This document shows, one piece after another, positions 17,688 to 26,982 of a DNA stretch of 43,373 bases; the stretch's first letter is position 1, and every line of letters begins with the position of its first letter. The position numbers and the translations under genes were made by a program. Below the pieces are notes generated by a model, which was given only the letters and a program-made list of their open reading frames with translations, had not been told where the DNA came from and did not search any database. This DNA comes from Calothrix rhizosoleniae SC01 (GTDB lineage: Bacteria > Cyanobacteriota > Cyanobacteriia > Cyanobacteriales > Nostocaceae): NCBI RefSeq assembly GCF_900185595.1, contig NZ_FYBH01000294.1, positions 1-43,373 on the forward strand. Direction: 5' to 3'.

Positions 17688-20600
17688 TATTCATCCTCCT
17701 CGCCAATAATTGTATTGCGATCAAGTATCAGTAAATTCCGCAACTGATCTGTATCTAATTCTGTCAGCCAATTTTCCCCAGTACCTACCACTTGTTCGGC
17801 TAGCTGCTTCTTGCTTTCGATAATGTCATGAATCTTTTCTTCTAAAGTGCCGGTACAGACAAATTTATGGACTTGCACATTACGTTTTTGACCGATCCGA
17901 AATACCCTATCAGTGGCTTGATTTTCTACTGCTGGATTCCACCATCGATCAAAATGGAATACGTGGTTTGCCCTAGTTAGGTTGAGTCCCACACCACCGG
18001 CTTTAATAGATAATATCATAATCGGCGGGCCTTGGGGGTCGTGTTGGAAGCGATCGACCATTTCCTCTCGTTGTTTTTTCTTAGTACTACCATACAAAAA
18101 CAATACTTCCCGTCCCAAAAGCTTTTCTAGATAGGGTTGGAGCAACTTACCCCATTCTGCAAATTGTGTGAAAATTAAAGCGCGATCGCCTTCTGACAAT
18201 ACCTCTTCTAGCATCTCTTGTAAACGGAGCAATTTTCCAGATAACTGAGGTTCTGTGAGTTTAGCTTGTTTCAAATATTGCCCTGGGTGATTGCAGATTT
18301 GTTTGAGTTTTACCAGTAAACCTAAAATCAGCCCTCGTCGTTGCAATCCTTCTGCTTCATCAATTTCTGCCAAGGAGCCATCTACTACCTCTTGATATAG
18401 TTGAGCTTGCTCTGGACTCAAACCACAAAATACATTCATTTCCTGCTTTTCTGGCAAATCTTGAATTATTTTGCGGTCTGTTTTCAGGCGACGGAGAATG
18501 AATGGCTGTACTAAGGAACGCAATTGATTTAAGGAAGCTGTATCGCCATACTTTTCAATGGGCATAGCAAATCGTCTTTGGAAGAATTGCCGATTGCCTA
18601 AATAACCGGGATTCAGGAAGTCTAAAATTGACCAAAGTTCTTGCAGTCTATTTTCTACAGGAGTACCTGTGAGGGCAACTCTAAATGTAGATTCTAGCTC
18701 TCTCACTGCTTGCGACTGCTTGGCTTCGGGATTTTTCACATTTTGAGCTTCATCTAAGGCGATTACTTGCCAGTTAACTCCCTGTAATGATTTTAAATCA
18801 CGATGTACCAAAGAATAACTGGTAATGACTAAATCCTTTTGATTAGCTGTTGCGGCAAACTTTTTCCCTTTAGGACGCTTATCACCATGATATTGCCAAG
18901 CTTTCAAAGTGGGAGCAAATTTCTTTACTTCCCGTTCCCAGTTACCTAAAACAGAAGTCGGGCAGACTAATAATGTGGGTTTTTCCAGGGATTTTTTTTC
19001 TTGGAGATGGAGAAGAAAGGCAATGAATTGGATAGTGTTATGACAGATAATATTGTTGGCAATAAAGTTATGATGTTTGCTAACTTCAAAGTCATAAACC
19101 CATCCCTCATACTCCACATCTTCAATGCTTTCTATTTGACAATAAAATACTTCTCTGTCGATGAGACGCTGTAAAGATTGTTTAGTATTATCCAATGCTT
19201 GTAAGTCTAATTTGGCATATGCTTCTAAGGTGGAAACTGTCCATTTAGATGGTTTTAGTTGCTGATATTCCCGTAAAGATTCTCCACTTGCAACACGATT
19301 AATACTAACTAAATCTTCAGACTTTCCTTGCCAAACTAGTTTACTGGGAACACAAACATAATCACCAAGTTGTAATTCATTTGTCCAACCGCGATTTGTC
19401 AGTAATTTATGACGTTGGGTAATAGTAATATTGCTGCCATTTTGTAATGTAATTTTACGTAATTTCTCTTTAACTTTTTGCCGATACAATCGTTTGATGG
19501 GAGCCTGGACAATTTTCCCCGTTGTTTCATTAATAGAATTGACCATTAATAATTCTTGAGGTTCAGCCCAAAAACCCTCACCATCAAATTTTGCCTCTCC
19601 TGCATAGTTATACCAAATGTCTGCTGCTGTAGTGAACCCACCATTTATATATATCTGAGTGTCTTTCGCTACACATTTTCCCAGTCCCATATCATCTGCT
19701 AAACAAGCGCCCAAACCCCAACGTTCCAGAAACGCTAGCCAAGCCATTCCCCGTTGTTGATAGGGACGTAAATCTCCTTGGAAATCAGCAGGCTTAGGTA
19801 AAGTTTCTAAGGCATCATTATTAGTTAAAGTAGATAGTAACTCCTGTAACGCCCCAGAAGCTTCAAAGCTCACCACCGGCAGTTTTTCGATTGTCTGGGT
19901 ATCCCCCGAACCCAAACGCAAAGCATCTTCTAAAGATAGGGACATTTGTTCTTTACGGGAGGCAAAAAATCCCTGGGCTGTTTTAATATCTTGGGGTCGT
20001 AATTCTACCCACTCCCCATTAATTTCCACTAGGGGACTATTCAACGCCACTAACTTATCAAACTCTCTCTTAGAAAGGGTTTGCCCCCCAATTGCCAATT
20101 TCCACTGAAACGCCAGCAAACTTTCCAAACCCAATTTTGCCGATTTTTTCGGGGATGTTTTGGCTGCAATCTTCAAACCTAAGCGATTTGCCCAACCTTC
20201 CCGATTTGCCAAACTAGGAGGTAATACCACTCCCAAACCACTGTCTTCAAACCGCCATGCTACAGCCTTAATAAACTCATAGGCTTCCATGGGATTGAGA
20301 GATAAAGATATGGGTTGGGACTCTGATAAACTAGGTGCGATCGCGGGATATAATCGTGAAGCTAATCCCAAACCCCGTAAAAATATTTCTTGGGGCTGTT
20401 TAATAGTCCTATTTTGATATAAAAAGTTCTCTACCGGGTGGCTCCAAATAGTTGCAGCATCAATTAAAAACTGAGAATCATCCACTGCTTGCAAATAATA
20501 TGCCAAGTTCCAATCATTTTTCCCTGAATCTGGGGAATTTAACTTAAAACAGGTGCGAAACTGGTTTTTCTCAGTCAATTGGGATTGCACAGGCATAGTC

Positions 20601-21571
20601 CAAGACTTTAATACCGTTTCCAGCCTTTCTAATCCCCCAGTTTCTGCTTTCAATGTCTGATTGGTAGCGGTTAACCCCTGTAACCATTGCCGAATCGCCG
20701 ATGGTAAAGCTGACATTACCCTTGGTTCCAAAACCGTTTGTGAACCCATCATTGAGCGAATTTGGCTGTCAATTGTTTGGTGGAGAAAATCTAGGATTAA
20801 TTCCTGTGGCTCACATAGTAAATTTACTGAAAAGGGAGAGGAAATCATAGATGAATTATCAATAGCCTCTACTTCAGCTTCATAAGTACGGCATCCCAGG
20901 GGCATCTGTTGAGCAAACATTTCTAGGCGAGTTCCATCCACTGCACTATCTAACAGTGCTTGCCATCTGGCAATATTAGAACCATCTAAATGCCTTTCAA
21001 TAGTTGGTAAAAATTTAGATCGAGCAATTAAATCCAAACTCCAACGGGCAATATGGGACCAAAAGCGTAAATCTCCACCCAAAAAGTTATTTTCGGTATG
21101 AGCAACATGCAATGGTAAAGAACTCAGAAACCGGAACGCGGATAAAGGTTGCAGGACAAAACCCTCTACTTGCCAGGGTTGTAAGTATGTCTGAGAGGCT
21201 TTATTCCCATTTACGGCAGAAGAGTATAGAGGTAATATAGATAAATTTTCTCCCTGCTTTTGCTTATTTATAGAAGTAGGCAGGGCAATGATTTGCAAAT
21301 GGGTAGGAGTAGAATTATTCTGGCGATCTTTACTTTTCTTAGTCTGAGGTTTGGCAACTTTTTGCTGGGGAAAAATACAGTTGGCAAGTATGGGATGCTG
21401 TGATTCTAACCATGCCTTTAATGACTCTGGAGTCATTACTAATGGGTATTGGGGGATATTTGTCAACTCACAATTAATCGTATCAGGTTCCAGAGTTCGC
21501 CACGTTTCTGCCCAAATAAATAAACAGCCACCCCGATCATTACTTAACCAACTGCCGTGTAAAATTGCCAT
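17687..21571 (-). CDS. SNF2-family DEAD/DEAH-like helicase containing an intein
   Basis: A 1294-aa precursor, 1081 aa after intein removal. The first 600 residues are the bacterial SNF2-associated N-terminal region. The helicase core then begins with GDLRPYQQRGMAWLAFLERW and Walker A DDMGLGK, which is interrupted by the intein and resumes TIQFIAFLLHL. Further motifs are the DEAQ box (VIALDEAQNVKN), LTGTPVENRL, and in lobe two LIFTQFAEWGK, AGGVGLNLTRANHVFHFDRW and the arginine motif QATDRVFRIGQ. SNF2 ATPases translocate on double-stranded DNA to remodel protein-DNA complexes. The spliced form alone has an intact P-loop, so activity depends on splicing. The SWIM partner follows with a one-base overlap. 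The gene is divergent from mnmG. Confidence 0.95.
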   Translation of the reverse strand: MAILHGSWLSNDRGGCLFIWAETWRTLEPDTINCELTNIPQYPLVMTPESLKAWLESQHPILANCIFPQQKVAKPQTKKSKDRQNNSTPTHLQIIALPTSINKQKQGENLSILPLYSSAVNGNKASQTYLQPWQVEGFVLQPLSAFRFLSSLPLHVAHTENNFLGGDLRFWSHIARWSLDLIARSKFLPTIERHLDGSNIARWQALLDSAVDGTRLEMFAQQMPLGCRTYEAEVEAIDNSSMISSPFSVNLLCEPQELILDFLHQTIDSQIRSMMGSQTVLEPRVMSALPSAIRQWLQGLTATNQTLKAETGGLERLETVLKSWTMPVQSQLTEKNQFRTCFKLNSPDSGKNDWNLAYYLQAVDDSQFLIDAATIWSHPVENFLYQNRTIKQPQEIFLRGLGLASRLYPAIAPSLSESQPISLSLNPMEAYEFIKAVAWRFEDSGLGVVLPPSLANREGWANRLGLKIAAKTSPKKSAKLGLESLLAFQWKLAIGGQTLSKREFDKLVALNSPLVEINGEWVELRPQDIKTAQGFFASRKEQMSLSLEDALRLGSGDTQTIEKLPVVSFEASGALQELLSTLTNNDALETLPKPADFQGDLRPYQQRGMAWLAFLERWGLGACLADDMGLGKCVAKDTQIYINGGFTTAADIWYNYAGEAKFDGEGFWAEPQELLMVNSINETTGKIVQAPIKRLYRQKVKEKLRKITLQNGSNITITQRHKLLTNRGWTNELQLGDYVCVPSKLVWQGKSEDLVSINRVASGESLREYQQLKPSKWTVSTLEAYAKLDLQALDNTKQSLQRLIDREVFYCQIESIEDVEYEGWVYDFEVSKHHNFIANNIICHNTIQFIAFLLHLQEKKSLEKPTLLVCPTSVLGNWEREVKKFAPTLKAWQYHGDKRPKGKKFAATANQKDLVITSYSLVHRDLKSLQGVNWQVIALDEAQNVKNPEAKQSQAVRELESTFRVALTGTPVENRLQELWSILDFLNPGYLGNRQFFQRRFAMPIEKYGDTASLNQLRSLVQPFILRRLKTDRKIIQDLPEKQEMNVFCGLSPEQAQLYQEVVDGSLAEIDEAEGLQRRGLILGLLVKLKQICNHPGQYLKQAKLTEPQLSGKLLRLQEMLEEVLSEGDRALIFTQFAEWGKLLQPYLEKLLGREVLFLYGSTKKKQREEMVDRFQHDPQGPPIMILSIKAGGVGLNLTRANHVFHFDRWWNPAVENQATDRVFRIGQKRNVQVHKFVCTGTLEEKIHDIIESKKQLAEQVVGTGENWLTELDTDQLRNLLILDRNTIIGEEDE
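19037..19675 (-). other. Mini-intein (213 aa) in the SNF2 Walker A motif
   Basis: In-frame insertion at precursor residues 633-845, between GK and T of DDMGLGK-TIQ. Block A starts with Cys1 (CVAKDTQIY). Block B has the T-x-x-H pair (NITITQRHKLL). Block F is VYDFEVSKHHNFIANN. Block G ends in His-Asn (IICHN), and the +1 extein residue is Thr. All catalytic splicing residues are present. No LAGLIDADG or HNH endonuclease is visible; the 75-residue linker between GDYVCVPSK and YCQIESIEDVEYEGW may be its remnant. Confidence 0.93.
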
Positions 21572-22218
21572 TTGTGATCTACTTAAGATTTTTGCCCAAT
21601 TAAAAAAATGGAATTAGGGGAGCATCCCATTTATATACTAATTTTGTAGTATGTGTGGATAATTACGGTTTTCAACCCCTATAGGAAGGGGAAAATTTAG
21701 ATTTAGATACATCCTTGATATTGTCAGGTAGAAAGCAAAAATAAAGAAATTTTGTTGCTCAATCAGGCTATTGTGAACCCAAGGGCATGATTCAGGAATT
21801 CCAAGGATAATAATATTTTGGATTTTAGATTGTCGAAGAGCTGCAAATTCTCATCTGTCGCAATAATTTTCCCAACAGCAGTTTATTTTTAGTCCCTAAT
21901 CCCTTAATTGAGTTCCTGGCATATTCCTTTGGTTAATTCTAAACCTATTCTATCAAAACAATACAGGAGGATGAGAATCCCTGACATCTAAGCAGAGAGC
22001 AGAGGGAAAAGAAGATTCTACTTAGCTAATAAGCGGTGCAAATTATTTTTCATTTGGACTGCCTTCAAAATAGGGAGTCGGGAAGAGGTATTTTCATCCT
22101 TGGTGGTGAAAAATTGTTTCATCTGGACTGCCTTGTATAGTTAGATGTGGGACTTCTGTTGTCTCTGTTAAAATTATTAACATTTCCCCAGCTGGCAAGT
22201 ACTTACAATAATAAGATC
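21572..22218. other. SNF2-mnmG divergent spacer with a direct repeat
   Basis: An intergenic region of 647 bp with no supported gene. An 18-bp direct repeat, TTTCATYTGGACTGCCTT, occurs at 22048-22065 and 22117-22134 with one mismatch, 69 bp apart, just upstream of mnmG. It could be a pair of regulator sites or repeat debris. Confidence 0.5.
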
Positions 22219-24147
22219 ATGCATAATTTCTCTGCCCAAAAATCTATCGGTCAAGACGGTTTTGATGTTATTGTTGTTGGCGCTGGTCACTCTGGTTGCG
22301 AAGCAGCTTTAGCAACTGCCCGCCTTGGTTGCCGCACTTTACTATTAACACTTAACTTAGACAAAATTGCTTGGCAACCTTGTAACCCCGCAGTGGGAGG
22401 ACCAGCAAAATCCCAATTAACCCATGAAGTGGATGCCTTGGGTGGGGAAATTGGCAAAATGGCAGACCGCACATACCTGCAAAAACGGATTCTCAACTCT
22501 TCACGAGGCCCTGCGGTGTGGGCATTACGCGCCCAAACTGATAAGCGGGAATATGCGGCGGTAATGAAGTCTATTGTAGAAAACCAAGAAAATCTCAGTG
22601 TCCGTGAAGGCATGGTGACGGATTTGATTCTTGGGGATCATGATCAAGTTGTTGGTGTTCAAACCTACTTTGGCGTATCTTTCTCATGTCAAGCAGTTAT
22701 TCTCACCACAGGCACATTTTTGGGAGGAAAAATTTGGGTTGGCAATAAATCAATGGTTGCTGGGCGAGCAGGGGAATTTGCGGCAATTGGCTTAACGGAA
22801 ACCCTGAATCGTTTAGGTTTTGAAACCGGGCGGTTGAAGACAGGAACCCCAGCTCGGGTAGATAAAAGGTCTGTGGATTACAGCCAAATGACACCCCAAC
22901 CAGGGGATGAAGATACACGCTGGTTTAGTTTTGACCCAGAGGTTTGGGTAGAACGGGAACAGATGCTTTGTTACATGACTAGGACAACACCAGAAACCCA
23001 TCGCCTAATTCGAGAAAATTTACACCTTTCCCCCATATATGGCGGTTGGGTAGAAGCAAAAGGTCCCCGTTATTGCCCCAGCATTGAAGATAAGATTGTT
23101 CGCTTTGCTGATAAAGATAGCCATCAAATCTTTATTGAACCAGAAGGAAGAGATATTCCCGAATTGTATATCCAAGGCTTTTCCACTGGTCTACCGGAAA
23201 ACTTGCAACTGCAAATGTTACGTACTCTTCCAGGGCTGGAAAATTGCGTAATGCTACGTCCGGCTTATGCTGTTGAGTATGATTTTTTACCCGCCACTCA
23301 GTGCTATCCCACATTAATGACAAAGAAAATTTCTGGTTTATTTTGTGCGGGGCAGATAAACGGTACCACCGGTTATGAAGAGGCCGCAGCTCAGGGTCTT
23401 GTCGCCGGGATAAATGCTGCGCGGCTAGTTAGGGGTGAAGAAATGATAGTTTTCTCCCGTGAAGAAAGTTACATTGGGACCCTAATTGATGATCTATGTA
23501 CCAAAGACTTGCGGGAACCTTACCGGATGCTCACCAGTCGCTCTGAGTATCGGCTCTTACTGCGCTCTGATAACGCCGATCAACGTTTGACACCCTTGGG
23601 CAGAGAAATTGGATTAATTAGCGATCGCCGATGGCAATTATTTACCGAAAAACAGGCAAATATTGCAGCAGAAAAAGAGCGATTGCATAGCAGTCGGGTA
23701 AAAGAGCATGAAGACACTGGTAAAGCAATTAGTCAAGCGACTCAGCAAGCCATTAAAGGTTCTATTACCCTAGCTGACTTATTACGTCGTCCGGGATTTC
23801 ACTATACTAATTTAGAAAAATATGCATTGGGTAAACCTCATCTTGCTCGTGCAGAAAAGGAAGGGGTGGAAATAGAGATCAAATATTCTGGTTATCTTGC
23901 CAGACAAAAAAATCAAATCGACCAAATCGCCCGCCAAACCAAGCGTCAACTATCCCCAGATTTGGACTATGCTCAAATTGAAACCCTATCCAAAGAAGCA
24001 AGGGAAAAACTCAATCGTGTAAAACCGTTGACCATTGGGCAAGCAGCCCGGATTGGTGGAGTAAATCCTGCTGATATTAATGCTTTATTAATATTTCTAG
24101 AATTGGGTAAAAACATTAACCAGAAAGAGTTTTCAGCATTTAGTTAG
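22219..24147 (+). CDS. mnmG: tRNA uridine-5-carboxymethylaminomethyl modification enzyme MnmG (GidA)
   Basis: FAD-dependent enzyme that works with MnmE to install the carboxymethylaminomethyl group on U34 of certain tRNAs. The 642-aa protein has an N-terminal FAD-binding Rossmann motif [19 protein letters not shown]. The family signature is [20 protein letters not shown], the second signature is [15 protein letters not shown], and [20 protein letters not shown] precedes the helical C-terminal domain that contacts MnmE and tRNA. I start it at the ATG at 22219 (MHNFSAQ), close to the FAD fold. An in-frame GTG 24 codons upstream would add a poorly supported leader. A HIP1 site lies near 23621. 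Confidence 0.96.
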   Translation: MHNFSAQKSIGQDGFDVIVVGAGHSGCEAALATARLGCRTLLLTLNLDKIAWQPCNPAVGGPAKSQLTHEVDALGGEIGKMADRTYLQKRILNSSRGPAVWALRAQTDKREYAAVMKSIVENQENLSVREGMVTDLILGDHDQVVGVQTYFGVSFSCQAVILTTGTFLGGKIWVGNKSMVAGRAGEFAAIGLTETLNRLGFETGRLKTGTPARVDKRSVDYSQMTPQPGDEDTRWFSFDPEVWVEREQMLCYMTRTTPETHRLIRENLHLSPIYGGWVEAKGPRYCPSIEDKIVRFADKDSHQIFIEPEGRDIPELYIQGFSTGLPENLQLQMLRTLPGLENCVMLRPAYAVEYDFLPATQCYPTLMTKKISGLFCAGQINGTTGYEEAAAQGLVAGINAARLVRGEEMIVFSREESYIGTLIDDLCTKDLREPYRMLTSRSEYRLLLRSDNADQRLTPLGREIGLISDRRWQLFTEKQANIAAEKERLHSSRVKEHEDTGKAISQATQQAIKGSITLADLLRRPGFHYTNLEKYALGKPHLARAEKEGVEIEIKYSGYLARQKNQIDQIARQTKRQLSPDLDYAQIETLSKEAREKLNRVKPLTIGQAARIGGVNPADINALLIFLELGKNINQKEFSAFS

Positions 24148-24202
24148 CCATAATTTGATGAAGGGCGAGTATAGTAGTAAAAAGACACTTAAGGAGATTA
24201 GT

Positions 24203-24292
24203 ATGATAGATAACACAAAACAGAATATAACCATCATCAACAATTGCTCCATGCAGGTCAAATTCAATACTTTTATTCATCAACTCGTCTAG
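24203..24292 (+). CDS. Possible small ORF, 29 aa
   Basis: An ATG at 24203 preceded by AAGGAG at 24191-24196 with six-base spacing opens MIDNTKQNITIINNCSMQ and continues to TAG at 24290. The ribosome site is stronger than for many real genes here, but the peptide is short and unrecognised. It lies 55 bp after mnmG and could be a small protein or a decayed gene start. Confidence 0.33.
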   Translation: MIDNTKQNITIINNCSMQVKFNTFIHQLV

Positions 24293-24415
24293 TTAGAAAG
24301 GAAACTTTTAGCAGTTACTTCATTGAGAAAAAATCCAAAATATATCACCTTATTTTCCCAATTCAGTAGTTATACTCCTGCACTTAGGCAAGCTACATGA
24401 GTAAACCTAAATCAT

Positions 24416-24485
24416 GCTACTTCTCTCAAGGTTAGGAACCTCTAAATGAGAGTAGCTACCCAGGACTGCTGTGTTTTACCACGGC
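24416..24485 (+). ncRNA. Candidate structured RNA (two consecutive hairpins)
   Basis: Hairpin 1 (24416-24456): GCTAC/GTAGC and TCTCA/TGAGA stems enclosing an inner AGGTT/AACCT stem. Hairpin 2 (24468-24485): GCTGTG/CACGGC with one G-U pair. It sits in the 444-bp spacer between mnmG and the gene at 24592, and may be a 5' leader structure or a small RNA. No known family is recognised. Confidence 0.3.
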
Positions 24486-24498
24486 AACTTCTCTAAAT

Positions 24499-24526
24499 TA
24501 ACTGATAACTGATAACTGATAACTGA
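24499..24526 (+). repeat. TAACTGA heptanucleotide tandem repeat
   Basis: Four perfect copies of TAACTGA, 65 bp before the start at 24592. This is another heptanucleotide repeat in the style of Nostocales genomes. Confidence 0.9.
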
Positions 24527-24591
24527 AAGGAATCCCAGGCACTAGGGGCTAAATTATTTATTTTCCCCCAAGCCAATATCAGAAAACCGCT

Positions 24592-25509
24592 ATGTCACAA
24601 ACAGCCAGCACGCATCTTATTGTTCCCGAACCATCAGAAGAACTAATTATCAGTGAGCCTTGGTCAATTGAGACCTATGCTGAGGGCTTAATGGACGAAC
24701 TGTTCACTGATATAGACCATATTCTAGATGGTAGTGATAGCCTATCTTCCCACACTATTGCATCTAAGTATATACCGATGCAAACAGTCCAGGTGTCACC
24801 AATTGTCCTGCCAAATACCGATGTACTAAAAGTTCAGGGAATTCCTAACTCTCGTAACAGCCAGTTGAGCCAGGTAGTAACTCCCACCCTCAAAAAAAGG
24901 GTAAAGCAACGTCCATTAAAGAAACAAGTAAGTATTGTTAGTCGATTATTGTTTGTAGTTACAACCTTTGGATTAGCAATTGCTGGCATTGCATGGCTGA
25001 TTAACTTTGGACTGCTCAATCGTTTGGAGACTCAATCCTTTCAACAAGTACTGCAAAAATCACCGACCTCAGCAAAACCTGTTGTACTGACAAAGAAAGA
25101 GATTGAATCTGATCTAGCTAGTTATATATTGGGAGCACTAGCAGTTATCAAACGCCAAGAGGCGAGGAACCCTCAATCTGCATTTGCTTCCAAGTCAAAT
25201 AATACTCGGACAGCTCTTGCTTATCTGAACGAACAACCTAATGGCAATCTACCACTTCCTAGAACTGCTGATAATAAAAATCCTGCTTCTAACCAGTCAA
25301 ACAAGGTTATAGAACGCATCTATATTCCCGTGTATCAAGCGCCTTTACCTATGCGCTATGCACCTCCAGCAGTGGCTAATCCTGGGAATGCTCTGCCAGC
25401 TATGCCTAAATTGCCTCAAACAAATATTGCTCAAGTACCTACATCCAAGCAAGATCAAAATCAAACTTCTAATGCCATCCCATCGGCAACGAAAAAATCC
25501 AGCCTGTGA
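24592..25509 (+). CDS. Single-pass membrane protein, N-terminal part of a frameshifted gene
   Basis: 305 aa. Residues 1-100 are cytoplasmic and acidic (IETYAEGLMDELFTDIDHIL). A basic stretch (KKRVKQRPLKKQ) leads into one transmembrane helix at about 120-147 (LLFVVTTFGLAIAGIAWLIN). A periplasmic region rich in Pro, Asn and Gln follows. The frame ends abruptly after a run of six A residues (25492-25497). The -1 frame continues directly into the next entry, which supplies a folded C-terminal domain. Adding one A would give TKKIQPVKVQTS and join them. The pair is therefore probably one gene with an indel, or one that relies on slippage. No family name is assigned to this part. Confidence 0.75.
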   Translation: MSQTASTHLIVPEPSEELIISEPWSIETYAEGLMDELFTDIDHILDGSDSLSSHTIASKYIPMQTVQVSPIVLPNTDVLKVQGIPNSRNSQLSQVVTPTLKKRVKQRPLKKQVSIVSRLLFVVTTFGLAIAGIAWLINFGLLNRLETQSFQQVLQKSPTSAKPVVLTKKEIESDLASYILGALAVIKRQEARNPQSAFASKSNNTRTALAYLNEQPNGNLPLPRTADNKNPASNQSNKVIERIYIPVYQAPLPMRYAPPAVANPGNALPAMPKLPQTNIAQVPTSKQDQNQTSNAIPSATKKSSL

Positions 25510-25859
25510 AGGTTCAAACTTCACCAATTACGATTAAACAATCTCAGCAACCAGCATTGAAACCACTCCCATCTCCAGTAGTACCCCAGAGAGAATCAGT
25601 CCCTTCACCAGTAACTAGTCCACCAATTAAGCAATTGGCATCAAACCCAATTCCTAGTCATGCCCATATTTTAAAAGGATTACTAGAATTAGGGGAAAAA
25701 TCAGCCGCATTGTTTGAAATCAATGGAGTAGCTCGCCAGATTGAAGTAGGTGAAAGTATTGGTTCTAGTGGCTGGACATTAGTGGATGTTGAAAAAGGTA
25801 AAGCTGTAATTCGTCGCAATGGAGAAGTTCGTTCTATTTTTGCAGGATACAAATTTTAA
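25506..25859 (+). CDS. C-terminal part of the same protein, GspC/PilP-like periplasmic domain
   Basis: 117 aa if started at the GTG at 25506, which overlaps the previous TGA. It has a Pro/Ser linker, then about 65 residues ending the gene: LKGLLELGEKSAALFEING, VARQIEVGESIGSSGWTL and KAVIRRNGEVRSIFAGYKF. This resembles the homology domain of GspC and PilP pilot proteins of type II secretion or type IV pilus systems, which sit in the periplasm tethered by one membrane helix. The tether is encoded in the preceding frame. On its own this fragment lacks any export signal, so separate translation would leave it in the cytoplasm. That supports a frameshift or recoding interpretation. Confidence 0.72.
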   Translation: MKVQTSPITIKQSQQPALKPLPSPVVPQRESVPSPVTSPPIKQLASNPIPSHAHILKGLLELGEKSAALFEINGVARQIEVGESIGSSGWTLVDVEKGKAVIRRNGEVRSIFAGYKF

Positions 25860-26239
25860 CAAAGTCTGTTGATAAATAGCATTTTATCAATGCAGTATGT
25901 AAAGACATCTTAATTTACTTAAAATTACTATAGAGAATCATAGGGTGTATTTATTGAATAATTTAATATATTTCCTCATTACCCCAATCATCTAAAACAT
26001 AATGATTGGGTTAATTTAGTTTGAAAAAAAATAAGCATTTATACGTAAAAATACATATAATTGATGGGAATAAAACTGTATTTTTATCATTTATATTATT
26101 GCTCTGTAGAATCTATACTGATTCAATATTCATGAAATTAATTACTAAAAATGGAAGTTGATTTTCTCTGATGTTTGTTTACAGGTAATACAGGGAAACA
26201 TAAAACGATAAAGAAAAAATCAAAATCAAATATTTGCAA
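25860..26239 (+). other. Intergenic region with a hairpin
   Basis: A very AT-rich spacer. A hairpin CCCAATCAT/ATGATTGGG at 25983-26010, followed by TTAATTT, is a weak terminator for the upstream gene. The remaining sequence shows no gene. Confidence 0.5.
25983..26010 (+). terminator. Candidate terminator hairpin
   Basis: Nine perfect base pairs with a 10-nt loop, about 125 bp after the stop at 25859. Only a weak T-rich tail follows. Confidence 0.45.
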
Positions 26240-26800
26240 ATGATACGTAATACCCGCATCTATCCATCTGTAAATTCTACAAGTCAGCGTTCCAACAACA
26301 ATACTTTCACAAAAAAGTATAAAAATGTTATGGAATCCCTGGTTTTAGAAGAAGTAGAAGTACAAATTCAGTCCCTACCTCAAAAAACTGCTAGACATAT
26401 CAAACCCTCTGAAGTCACTGCTTATGCATTAAATCGATTACCAGGACTTTATGCTACTGGTAAGCGGGGATGGCAAAAACAATGGCATCGAGGCAAAACA
26501 GAGTTACATCCAAAAATTACCGCAGCTGTCAGACAAGGGATTATTGCTGTACAAAGAGATCCTCTACGTAGCGATATTCCTATTAACAGTGACGACGAAC
26601 AAACTGCTCAAGAAACTGAAGCTTTAAAGGAAATTAAAGCGTTACTCCAAAGGGACGATATTTCATGGAATAATGTAGTTCACATTATGGAGCAAACTTT
26701 ATTGGATACTTTAAGAGGTAACGTTACTTGGTCTAAAAGAGGTCGTTCTGATGATGAAATATTTAATTGGGAAGAATATCCTCAATATCAAAGTAGCTAA
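26240..26800 (+). CDS. ComFB family protein (late competence development)
   Basis: A 186-aa protein whose core, from NVMESLVLEEVEVQIQSLP through HIKPSEVTAYALNRLPGLYA to HPKITAAVRQGIIAVQRDP, matches the ComFB family. ComFB-like proteins in cyanobacteria have been linked to cyclic-dinucleotide signalling and to natural competence and motility, so this may be a nucleotide-responsive regulator. The C-terminal 60 residues (EIKALLQRDDISWNNVVHIM) are an extra helical tail. The ATG at 26240 is chosen; a TTG six bases upstream is also in frame, and no clear ribosome site supports either. It converges with the response regulator gene. Confidence 0.85.
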   Translation: MIRNTRIYPSVNSTSQRSNNNTFTKKYKNVMESLVLEEVEVQIQSLPQKTARHIKPSEVTAYALNRLPGLYATGKRGWQKQWHRGKTELHPKITAAVRQGIIAVQRDPLRSDIPINSDDEQTAQETEALKEIKALLQRDDISWNNVVHIMEQTLLDTLRGNVTWSKRGRSDDEIFNWEEYPQYQSS

Positions 26801-26982
26801 GGAATGTGGATAACATAAAGTACAAATCTGATTGTCAATTAATAACTCCAAGTTCCTAAGTTGTAGATATTGATTAACTCACAACAATAATCTTTCAAAA
26901 TCTAAAATCTAAAATGGTATTTAGGAGGTTTTTTTTAATTTTTTACTCAATTACCCATAAAACTTAATTTGTTCACTCCTTC

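Noticed and set aside
19037-19675. Homing endonuclease in the intein
   Set aside because: No LAGLIDADG, HNH or GIY-YIG motif, and the linker between splicing blocks is too short.
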